A stretch of DNA of 64,000 nucleotides from contig AXWR01000004.1 of the NCBI GenBank assembly GCA_000482765.1, positions 1 to 64,000 of the forward strand, written 5' to 3'. The notes beneath the pieces are model-generated. The model made no database searches and was not told where the DNA came from. It was given only the letters and a program-made list of their open reading frames with translations. This stretch comes from Meiothermus taiwanensis DSM 14542 (lineage in GTDB: Bacteria; Deinococcota; Deinococci; Deinococcales; Thermaceae). Within the stretch, counting starts at the first letter, position 1; every line of letters starts with the position of its first letter. Both the position numbers and the translations under genes were made by a program. This document shows positions 45,245 through 51,711 of the stretch, in pieces.

Positions 45245-48027
45245 AGCACCACCTCCCAGTCACCCTCTTCTTCTTCCTCTTGCTCTTGCTCTTTAGAAAG
45301 GTGGGGGGGTGCATCTACCGCATCTACCGCATCTACCGCAAACGCCGTCCAGTACTCTGTTTTTCGCTGCGGGGGTTGGTGGGGGGTTGTGGTTGCATCT
45401 ACCGCATCTACCGCAACATCTACCGCAGGTTTTTTGTCGTTCTGCACGCTATTTGCGGTGTTTGCGGTGGTTGCGGTAGATGGCCCCCCCCACTTCTCTA
45501 AAAACCAGGTCAAGGTCTTGGTGTGAGAGTCCCGCCTCCCCTGGAGCAACACCCCTACTTCCCGCAACGCATCCTGTAGCCGGGGGAGGTGTTTTGCTAA
45601 GCCCACCGAGGTTTTGGGCCACCCCTCGGGTTTGCGGGGGGCTTCTACCCCGGCGGCTTTTTCGAGCGCTTCCAGCAGCTCAGAGGTGGTGAACTTGCGC
45701 CTCTCTCCCGCTGCAAAAGCCGTGGTGAGGGCGACAACGGCGCGGGCCACCGGGTCGGCATCTAGAAGGTCGCGCTGCAAGCTCCCCTGCACCTCAAAGG
45801 TGGCTTCCACGATCTCCCCCTCTTGGAGCCCCAGCGCGGGCGCGGCGGCTTCGGCCCAGGTCGCCCAGTCCCCCAGCCGTGGCAGTTGGGACAAGCTGTT
45901 GGAGACTTCCTCCCAGCGGGCCAGGGCTACCGCTGCGGCGCTGAACAGCGCTCCTAACGCATCACCCCGCACCTGTTCAAAACGCCCAAAAAGCTCCCGC
46001 TCCGGGCGGCGGGCGGTGGCCTCTAAGCGCTCGAGGTTCAGGGTCAGCACGCGGTCGGCCAGGTCGTCCCGCAGCGGCCCCAGCGCAATCCCGGTCAGGA
46101 TTAGGGGGCGGGCTGCTTCCAAAACAAACTCGTCACCATCGGTGTATAGCGTCCTTTTGCCCGCCCCTCCCCCCGTGGAGAGGGTGCAGAGCAGGTCGGA
46201 GAGCTTGGTGGAGACCGCGCTCAGGTTGTCCAGCGCGAGAACGTGATTGCCAGCCGCCGTCACCAGCAGGTCGAGCTTGTTATCGGGCTCTGAGCGGAGC
46301 GGGGCCTTGCCTGCATCCACCAGGGTTTTCAAAACTCGGGCGACAAAGGACTTTCCCGCCCCCTTAGAACCCTGCAGCAAAAGGATGGGGTAACCGCCCC
46401 ACGGGTTTAGCACCCCTACCAGCCAGCCCAGCAGCACCACCCGGTCACGCGCTTCCCGCAGCGGGAGCAGTTGCAGCAAAGGTTCAAGACTCCCGCCCGG
46501 CTCGGGCAGGGGCAGGGGAAGTTGGTGCGGTGTCCGGCGGAAGCGCACCGGACAGTCAGCGGAAGCAATCACCCGCCACCCCGTGGGGGCGATCTCCACC
46601 ACCTGACGGTCGGGGCGGGAGAGGTCAAAGTAAATCCGCCCCTCGTGCCAGGCCAGCCGGACGAACACCGGGTGTTGGGTTCCTTGGTAGGTGGCTTGTG
46701 CCTCCAGCGCAGCCAGCGCGTCCTGCAGGGCTTGTGCGTACAACGGTTTGCCCTTCTGACCGTAGTAGATTCCACCCAGCCAGGTGCGGAAATCCCTACC
46801 CCGTACCGGGTAGTGGTGGACAATGCCCTCCACCTCGAAAGAGCCCCAGGGCTCCCGCTCGGGGGTGTGCCACAGGGAGAGTCCTGAGGCCAAAGCCAGC
46901 CGCACCGCTTCCCCGGCGGCGGTGGGCTCGGCCCCCTCACCCCCCTTGGCGTGCTCTTTGAAGGCCTTCTGCAAAGTTCCCGCTCCCACCCCTAGCCTGC
47001 TTGCGGCTTTCTTGAGCAACAGGTCTACGCTCACCGGGTCGAGACTTTGCAAGCCCTCGAAGAAAGCGGCTCTTTGCTCGGGCCAGGTCTCGGGGGTCAG
47101 CCCCTCGAGTAGTCCCACCACCTGCTGGTGGGACTCGCGGGGGTCAGCGGGTGGGGGTTTTTGCCCAGCACTCACCCTACCCCGCTCATCAGCGGGCAGT
47201 TCCAACGGCGCATCCAGCCCGTACCTCAGCCCGTCCCGTGCGGTGGCCTCGGCCTCGGAGTGGGGTAACCCGGCCTGCATAGCAGCCTCAGCCAGGGCGC
47301 TGGTGACCTGCTCCGGGTCGAGGCCCAGGTGGACATAGCCGCCTATCAGCCGGGCGTAACTGAGCAGGGTGTTATGGCGTTGCCCCTCGGGGGTACTGGC
47401 TACCCGCTCACAAGCCCAGCGCAGAAGGCCTTCCAGGCGGCGGGTCAGCTTGTCGCCCTTCACACCCCGGAAGCTCGCGGGCTGGTACTCAGGTGGTGGG
47501 GGTGGGGGCTCGGGCAGCAGACGCTTTAGCAGCCCCTCGGGGGGCAGGGGCAGTTCAGCCGGGGGTAGCAGGGGGACTTCCCAGCTATAGCCCCCGTTTG
47601 GTAGCTCGGTGGGGGCAGCCGCAAGGTACGCTTTCCCCAGCCCGCGCAGGTCTAACCCCGGCATCTTCCGGGCGGTGGTGGTGAGGCTTCCTATCAGACT
47701 TTTAGGCAGCTTCAGGAAGACATGCACCCCACCCCGAGGGCTCCTTTGCCGTGGGGCTGTGGCTAGCTCGGGGTATTCAGCCCGCAGCTGCTCCCACACC
47801 TCGGGCGCGTCAAAGTCCAACACCAACACCTGCTCGGGGGGCAGGATACCCACCCCGGCGGTGGGCACAGCCTGCCACCAGCGGCGCAACACCTCGGGGT
47901 CGGGGGTGGCATTCGTCAACCCGTTAGGGGCCAACCGGCTGTGTGGGCGCTTCTCACCGGGCAGCAGGGGCAGCACCGCATACCCCAGCCGGGCGTACTC
48001 GAGGGCGGCTTGTAGGGGGCTAGGCAT
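45241..48027 (-). CDS. Replication protein: PrimPol primase-polymerase with helicase domain
   Basis: 928 residues. The N-terminal archaeo-eukaryotic-type PrimPol domain (about 5-165) has the metal-binding D71/D73 in LVLDFDAPE, the S-x-G-x-H-type motif around SPRGGVHVFLK (H102), and a third acidic residue at D126 in GLDLRG. A P-rich linker (170-180) leads to a helical region, then an ATPase domain with Walker A QGSKGAGKS (552-560) and Walker B VLALDN (D600). The C-terminal 60 residues are a Val-Asp-Ala/Thr-Ala repeat tail ending in acidic residues. It should prime and unwind the element's own DNA. Its start overlaps the upstream gene by 8 nt. Confidence 0.88.
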   Translation of the reverse strand: MPSPLQAALEYARLGYAVLPLLPGEKRPHSRLAPNGLTNATPDPEVLRRWWQAVPTAGVGILPPEQVLVLDFDAPEVWEQLRAEYPELATAPRQRSPRGGVHVFLKLPKSLIGSLTTTARKMPGLDLRGLGKAYLAAAPTELPNGGYSWEVPLLPPAELPLPPEGLLKRLLPEPPPPPPEYQPASFRGVKGDKLTRRLEGLLRWACERVASTPEGQRHNTLLSYARLIGGYVHLGLDPEQVTSALAEAAMQAGLPHSEAEATARDGLRYGLDAPLELPADERGRVSAGQKPPPADPRESHQQVVGLLEGLTPETWPEQRAAFFEGLQSLDPVSVDLLLKKAASRLGVGAGTLQKAFKEHAKGGEGAEPTAAGEAVRLALASGLSLWHTPEREPWGSFEVEGIVHHYPVRGRDFRTWLGGIYYGQKGKPLYAQALQDALAALEAQATYQGTQHPVFVRLAWHEGRIYFDLSRPDRQVVEIAPTGWRVIASADCPVRFRRTPHQLPLPLPEPGGSLEPLLQLLPLREARDRVVLLGWLVGVLNPWGGYPILLLQGSKGAGKSFVARVLKTLVDAGKAPLRSEPDNKLDLLVTAAGNHVLALDNLSAVSTKLSDLLCTLSTGGGAGKRTLYTDGDEFVLEAARPLILTGIALGPLRDDLADRVLTLNLERLEATARRPERELFGRFEQVRGDALGALFSAAAVALARWEEVSNSLSQLPRLGDWATWAEAAAPALGLQEGEIVEATFEVQGSLQRDLLDADPVARAVVALTTAFAAGERRKFTTSELLEALEKAAGVEAPRKPEGWPKTSVGLAKHLPRLQDALREVGVLLQGRRDSHTKTLTWFLEKWGGPSTATTANTANSVQNDKKPAVDVAVDAVDATTTPHQPPQRKTEYWTAFAVDAVDAVDAPPHLSKEQEQEEEEEGDWEVVL
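45312..45424 (-). repeat. 9-bp tandem repeats encoding the VDA tail of the PrimPol protein
   Basis: CATCTACCG occurs three times in tandem at 45312-45338 and three more times at 45395-45424. In frame these encode Val-Asp-Ala units near the protein's C-terminus, a likely site of slippage and length variation. Confidence 0.85.
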
Positions 48028-48475
48028 GGCGCACCCCCTTCATAAGCTCGTCAATCAGGCGGGAAGCCTCGAGCCGATTAGCGGGTGTCGGCCCACGGTA
48101 GCCCAGGCGGTTCAAATAGGCGAGTTGCCTGTCTGTGGGTGGGTTTTGCTCCATCCAGCGCTCTATGGCTTCCTCAGCCCGCCCCTCCCGCAGCTGCTGC
48201 TTCTCCTCGGGAGACAGACTCTCCCACCACAAAGCCCAGCGTGCCCCGGCTAACAGGGCCTCGGGGTTGTTCTCGAAGAGGGACAAAAAGGTCTGGGCGG
48301 CCTCGAGATGACAACGGCGGCACGCCGTTTCGAGGGCATACCCCACCACCTGGTTAGGCTCGTTGCAGCCGGCGCGGATGGCTTGGAGCAGAAAGTTAGT
48401 GGCGGTGGCCCGCTGGTTGTGGGGGAAGTGCGAGAGGAAGGTGAGCCGGGCGTGTAGAATGTTTTCGGGAAGCAT
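48020..48475 (-). CDS. Hypothetical protein in the element
   Basis: 151 residues from the ATG at 48475 (AGGAGGG upstream). The N-terminal two thirds are helical (LTFLSHFPHNQRATATNFLLQ, CRRCHLEAAQTFLSLF). The C-terminal 40 residues, PPTDRQLAYLNRLGYRGPTP followed by NRLEASRLIDELMKG, form a helix-loop-helix seen at the ends of several plasmid and phage replication proteins. It lies between the excisionase-like and PrimPol genes, overlapping the latter by 8 nt, which suits a replication accessory. Confidence 0.65.
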   Translation of the reverse strand: MLPENILHARLTFLSHFPHNQRATATNFLLQAIRAGCNEPNQVVGYALETACRRCHLEAAQTFLSLFENNPEALLAGARWALWWESLSPEEKQQLREGRAEEAIERWMEQNPPTDRQLAYLNRLGYRGPTPANRLEASRLIDELMKGVRHA

Positions 48476-48485
48476 AGCCACCCTC

Positions 48486-48695
48486 CTACTCAGCCCCGCC
48501 CTGCATGGCGGGGTTCTGTTCATCCTTACCCTCGAGCCAGGCGCGTAAAGCGCTAGCGGGGATCAGCCAGCGAGAGCCGAGTTTACGTGCGGGGATCGCA
48601 CCTTGTTTGATGTAGCGGTCAACAGAGTTGAGGTGTATACCAAGAAGCTCTGCCACTTCCTTGCGGGAGTAGGCGAGTTTTTTGCTGTCCTGCAT
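48486..48695 (-). CDS. xis: Excisionase-like HTH_17 protein
   Basis: 69 residues. A MerR/Xis-type winged helix: KLAYSRKEVAELLGIHLNSV (recognition helix), DRYIKQGAIPARKLGSRWLI (wing) and ALRAWLEG. Such proteins bend DNA at phage ends to favour excision, or act as regulators. Its ribosome-binding site GGAGG lies 8 nt before the ATG, inside the second arm of a hairpin (48703-48720), so translation is likely controlled by RNA structure. Encoded in the same operon as the PrimPol protein. Confidence 0.82.
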   Translation of the reverse strand: MQDSKKLAYSRKEVAELLGIHLNSVDRYIKQGAIPARKLGSRWLIPASALRAWLEGKDEQNPAMQGGAE

Positions 48696-48702
48696 GAGAA
48701 AA

Positions 48703-48776
48703 CCTCCGTGTTCACGGAGGCCGGAATATCCGGCCTAGAGCCTGTAGCCGTGACGGGATGAACCCGTCGCCTACAG
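48703..48776 (-). promoter_or_regulatory. Structured RNA leader burying the xis ribosome-binding site
   Basis: Three consecutive hairpins on the minus strand. Upstream: CTGTAG/CTACAG enclosing GACGGG/CCCGTC (48776-48742). Middle: GGCCGG/CCGGCC (48735-48719). Downstream: CCTCCGTG/CACGGAGG with a 2-nt loop (48720-48703), followed by TTTTCTC and the xis ATG. The middle and downstream stems share two bases, so they compete. The last stem includes the GGAGG site and can also act as a terminator. Confidence 0.7.
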
Positions 48777-48778
48777 CA

Positions 48779-49258
48779 CTAGGCCGAGGGTGCGTTAGGT
48801 TGGATCGAGGGTATTAACTCGAGAGGGTTGCACGAGGATGCTGAGGAGCTATCCTCACGCGGGGGGTGGGTTGCGCCCAGCGCCAGGGCTCGAGCCTCGA
48901 GCTCCAATGTCTGTGCATCATATGCTTCGGAAATTAGGTACTCAGCACGGTCAAGGTATGTACCCAAAGCGTAGTCGAGGGTGATGCCAAGCCAGGCAAG
49001 TTCTTCTACATACTGATCAGGCGAGTTGATCAACTCATCCAGGGGGCCAGTCGCCCCACATCGCAGCAAAGCGGCAGCCACCAGCCTGTGCAGCAGCAGC
49101 AATTGTAGGCGGCCTCGATCTCTAGCGCGAAACAAATTGCGCACGGCCCAAGGAGTACGAGTCGAGCGGGCCAGGTTAGCCGCCCGAATAATGTTGAGGG
49201 TAGCTGTAGAGAAAACCCCTCTATACCCCTCCGAACCCATGAGCACATCATACCACAT
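48779..49258 (-). CDS. Hypothetical protein, first gene of the element operon
   Basis: 159 residues. The N-terminal part (about 15-110) is helical with a Leu-rich stretch LQLLLLHRLVAAALLR; the C-terminal 25 residues are Ser/Pro-rich and probably disordered. No family recognised. Start is uncertain (ATG 49258 or ATG 49240), as neither has a good ribosome-binding site. It precedes the RNA leader of xis, so xis transcription may depend on reading through this gene. It could be the element's regulator, but nothing in the sequence proves that. Confidence 0.55.
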   Translation of the reverse strand: MWYDVLMGSEGYRGVFSTATLNIIRAANLARSTRTPWAVRNLFRARDRGRLQLLLLHRLVAAALLRCGATGPLDELINSPDQYVEELAWLGITLDYALGTYLDRAEYLISEAYDAQTLELEARALALGATHPPREDSSSASSCNPLELIPSIQPNAPSA

Positions 49259-49312
49259 GTTGTAGGTGATTCAAAGCGAAAACACTACTTATAGTATCCC
49301 CCAAACTTGGTC

Positions 49313-49388
49313 TTGACCCAAAACCTGACCCAAATTGACCCCAAAAAATGACCCAAAACCGGAAGTGTTCTATTGTATGTGGAAGTGT
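49313..49388 (+). repeat. TGACCCAAA boxes and GGAAGTGT repeats at the right end
   Basis: TGACCC(C)AAA occurs four times in the same orientation, starting at 49314, 49326, 49336 and 49349 (10-13 bp apart), and GGAAGTGT twice (49361-49368, 49381-49388). The first family also occurs near the left end at 42235-42257. Probable integrase or excisionase arm sites, or iterons. Confidence 0.6.
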
Positions 49389-49454
49389 GGAGAATCGTTT
49401 TCAGGACAGCTTTTTTGTGAGTTAGTGTGTGGCCTTGTATTGGCATGAAGTCAC

Positions 49455-49501
49455 CTCATAATCGTGGTGTCGGCGGTTCAAGTCCGCCCATAGCCACCAG
49501 T
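49455..49501 (+). other. attR core (tRNA-Met 3' fragment)
   Basis: 47 bp identical to 42144-42190: the 3' half of tRNA-Met from the anticodon loop through CCA. It has no 5' half and cannot form a tRNA. It marks the far end of the element. Confidence 0.93.
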
Positions 49502-49512
49502 GCAGCAGGCAA

Positions 49513-49546
49513 AAACCCGAGGCCTTGGTTCCTCGGGTTTGCTTTT
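49513..49546 (+). terminator. Terminator beyond attR (original tRNA-Met terminator)
   Basis: AAACCCGAGG and CCTCGGGTTT form a 10-bp stem with an 8-nt loop, then GCTTTT. Its position after the tRNA fragment indicates that it ended the tRNA transcript before the element inserted. Confidence 0.8.
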
Positions 49547-49562
49547 GAACCCAATAAAAATC

Positions 49563-49712
49563 ATGCCGGATTCAAAAAGATGGTCATCCAGGGCGAAAAC
49601 CTCCAGAGGCCATCTTTTTGAATCATAAGCGCACACCCCTCGCCAGGTTCGGCCTAGAAAGCACATTCCTTCGGTCGGGTTAGTCCGGCGGCAAACTAGC
49701 TGAATCTGGTAT
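49563..49712 (+). repeat. MITE-like repeat, complete copy C
   Basis: 150 bp with left end ATGCCGGATTC, right end GAATCTGGTAT, and the internal pair GATTCAAAAAGATGG with CCATCTTTTTGAATC, a perfect 15-bp stem whose two arms have both changed from copy B (TAG/CTA to TGG/CCA), so pairing is conserved. It also contains AGCGCACACCCCTCG as in copy A. It fills most of the gap between the element and the aldolase gene. Confidence 0.85.
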
Positions 49713-49801
49713 CAGGTTGTGCTTTCTTTAGATCGTTGGGAGCCGGGCCTGCTGGGGCGGGTTTGGGCTGACCCGGTTTTGGTATTAGACTGACCAGGTG
49801 T

Positions 49802-50407
49802 GTGCGGCTGCCTATGAGAGCCAGACTCTATCTAACCTTCCAGCAAATAGGTGCCGATTTGTTCGCGGCAGGGCTGGCCTCGGCCACCTCGGGGAACTAC
49901 TCGGTGCGTGAGCGCGATGGGTTTTGGATTACCCGTTCGGGTGCCCAGAAAGCCCATCTGACCCCGGAAGACTTGATGTTTTTAACCTTCGAACCCGACC
50001 CCCTGCGGGATCAGGGGGCCTCGGTGGAGCGGGTAATTCACCGGGCCATCTACGGGCAAACCGATGCCACCGCGGTGGTGCATGCGCACCCCCGCCATGC
50101 CATTGCGCTTTCCTTCCACCTTCAGCGCATCGAGCCGATTGACCTCGAGGGCCGCTACTACTTTGAACGCATCCCGGTGGTGGCCCCCACAACCCTCTCG
50201 GGCACCCAGGAAGCCGCTGAGGCGGTGGCCCAGGCCCTGCAAGAACACCCCGCCTGCATAGTCCGGGGCCACGGGGCTTTTGTAAAGAGCAACCTCGAAG
50301 TGCCAGAACAGGCTCTTCTGCAGGCCTACTCGCTGATGACGAGCCTCGAGGAAGCCTGTGAAGTGCTGTTCCTAGAGCGCCTATGGCGGGGGGCTGCCCC
50401 AAGGTAG
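49802..50407 (+). CDS. Class II aldolase/adducin family protein
   Basis: 201 residues. Zinc ligands lie in VVHAHPRHAIAL (the H-x-H pair) and in the later VRGHGAFVKS, with SATSGNYSVR as the phosphate-binding loop; these are the fuculose/ribulose phosphate aldolase signatures. It probably cleaves or isomerises a sugar phosphate or a methionine-salvage intermediate. TTGGGC (49763-49768) and TAGACT (49786-49791) with a 17-bp spacer form a good promoter. The start could be GTG 49802 or ATG 49814; neither has a ribosome-binding site. First of a three-gene run with the next two. Confidence 0.85.
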   Translation: MRLPMRARLYLTFQQIGADLFAAGLASATSGNYSVRERDGFWITRSGAQKAHLTPEDLMFLTFEPDPLRDQGASVERVIHRAIYGQTDATAVVHAHPRHAIALSFHLQRIEPIDLEGRYYFERIPVVAPTTLSGTQEAAEAVAQALQEHPACIVRGHGAFVKSNLEVPEQALLQAYSLMTSLEEACEVLFLERLWRGAAPR

Positions 50408-50418
50408 ACTGAACCTCG

Positions 50419-50637
50419 ATGAAAGTGCTTTTTGTGGAAGGCAAGAACCCTGAGCCCCTGCGTCGGCTTGCCCGGCAGCACCCCTACCCCTATCGGCTGC
50501 TTTACCGGGCTGAACAGGAGCTGTACTTGCTCGAGGTCTGGGCGTATGACCCCGAGCTGGAGGCCAAAGCGGTGGGGCTCGAGGGTTTCCGGAGCTGGAG
50601 CTTTGAGTTGATGGAAGAAGGGCAGCGGCACCCCTAA
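50419..50637 (+). CDS. Small hypothetical protein
   Basis: 72 residues, compact alpha/beta pattern (MKVLFVEGKNPEPLRRLAR, YRLLYRAEQELYLLEVWAYD). No motif recognised. It begins 12 nt after the aldolase stop and ends 9 nt before the hydrolase gene, so the three are one operon. Confidence 0.65.
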   Translation: MKVLFVEGKNPEPLRRLARQHPYPYRLLYRAEQELYLLEVWAYDPELEAKAVGLEGFRSWSFELMEEGQRHP

Positions 50638-50645
50638 GGAAGCCT

Positions 50646-51518
50646 ATGCGTGAAGAAATTGACCTGATTGCTGTGGATGATGGGGTAGAGGTTTACCTCG
50701 AGGACACCGGCCCGCTCGAGGCCCCGGCGCTTGTGGTGCTACACGGCGGGCCTGGGGGTAGCAGCTACACCTTGCGGGAGGGCCTGGAGGAGTACCTCGA
50801 GGGTTTCCGGGTGATTTACTTCGACCAGCGCGGCGGCGGTCGAAGCCCGGCTCTGCCCGAGGAGCCACGCTTTTTCACGATAGATGCTTTGGTAAGCGAC
50901 CTTTTCCACCTGCGGGATCACCTGGGTTTGAACACCTGGACGTTGCTGGCGCATGGTTTTGGAGCGGTGCCGGCCCTGGAATATGCCCGCCGCTCGCCCG
51001 ATACCACCGAGCGACTGGTGCTCATCAACCCCTGGACGAACTTCCCCTGGCTGGCCCGGCAGCTATACCGGGCCTCGCTGGTGCTGCGGGGTATGGATGA
51101 AAATACCGAGATACCGCTGCCTGAAGACGGCACCCAGCTGCTGCAAGAGGCTTTTGCTTCCGTAGACCCCAAAGCAGTCTTCGACCAACTGCTGTTTCCC
51201 AGCCAGCACAGCCGTATGGAGTACGAGTGGCTGGCCGAGGGTTCAGCTGTGGTGGGGGCCGATACGCCGGGGCGGATGTTTGTGCTCAACGGTCTCTGGC
51301 GGCTGGACTACACCCCTTATGTGCTCGAGGTTCGGTCGGCCACCACGGCGCTGGTTGGCACCCTGGATGCCAGCAGCTACCCTGAGGCCCAGACCATTAC
51401 CGATCTGGTGGGGGGCCAGCTCGAGCTTATCGAGGGGGCGGGCCATTATCCCTGGATAGACCAACCCTACGCTTTTGGAGAAGCCCTGCAAAACGCCTTG
51501 CTAGACCTGCTTGGCTAG
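50646..51518 (+). CDS. Proline-iminopeptidase-like alpha/beta hydrolase without the serine nucleophile
   Basis: 290 residues, closely patterned on prolyl iminopeptidase: oxyanion-hole HGGPGG (33-38), FDQRGGGRS (59-67), an Asp in GTLDASSY and a His in EGAGHYPWI. The nucleophile elbow, normally G-x-S-x-G, reads A-H-G-F-G at 102-106, with Gly104 where Ser should be. The codon is GGT and the surrounding frame is intact, so this is a substitution, not a frameshift. The protein may be a non-hydrolytic binding protein or use different chemistry. Last gene of the aldolase operon. Confidence 0.82.
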   Translation: MREEIDLIAVDDGVEVYLEDTGPLEAPALVVLHGGPGGSSYTLREGLEEYLEGFRVIYFDQRGGGRSPALPEEPRFFTIDALVSDLFHLRDHLGLNTWTLLAHGFGAVPALEYARRSPDTTERLVLINPWTNFPWLARQLYRASLVLRGMDENTEIPLPEDGTQLLQEAFASVDPKAVFDQLLFPSQHSRMEYEWLAEGSAVVGADTPGRMFVLNGLWRLDYTPYVLEVRSATTALVGTLDASSYPEAQTITDLVGGQLELIEGAGHYPWIDQPYAFGEALQNALLDLLG

Positions 51519-51568
51519 GGGCCTGCCACTGAATGGGCCAGCGACCTCTCTTGGTACGACCTTCGCCG

Positions 51569-51596
51569 AAGCCCTCGAGCCACGGCTCGAGGGCTT
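51569..51596. terminator. Strong palindromic hairpin between convergent genes
   Basis: AAGCCCTCGAGCC and GGCTCGAGGGCTT form a 13-bp perfect stem containing CTCGAG. There is no T-run, but its location between the hydrolase stop and the convergent lpd stop suggests a bidirectional stop. Confidence 0.55.
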
Positions 51597-51711
51597 GCAA
51601 GTTAACCCCATACCGGCCCTTGTACCCTTCATCAGCCCCAGGTTCGCAGCTCGCCCAGCGTGTTGCCGGCTGTGACCTGGGTGGTTCGGTTTTAGCTCCG
51701 AGCGGCTGGGC

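Larger units (their letters stand above)
42144..49501. mobile_element. Integrated element in tRNA-Met (7.3 kb)
   Basis: Bounded by the 47-bp att duplication, with the integrase gene next to the intact tRNA. All genes read towards attL: 49258 (unknown), excisionase-like, 48475 (unknown), PrimPol-helicase, two unknown, terminase-small-subunit-like, 88-aa unknown, 81-aa unknown, integrase. Most starts overlap preceding stops, so there are few transcription units. There is no capsid, portal, conjugation or defence gene I can recognise. Integrase, Xis, PrimPol and TerS-like genes together resemble phage satellites; a plasmid-like integrative element is the alternative. tRNA-borne terminators occur at both ends. 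Confidence 0.9.

Noticed and set aside
49455..49501. Apparent tRNA at attR
   Set aside because: Only the 3' half of tRNA-Met is present; it cannot fold as a tRNA and is explained by integration.
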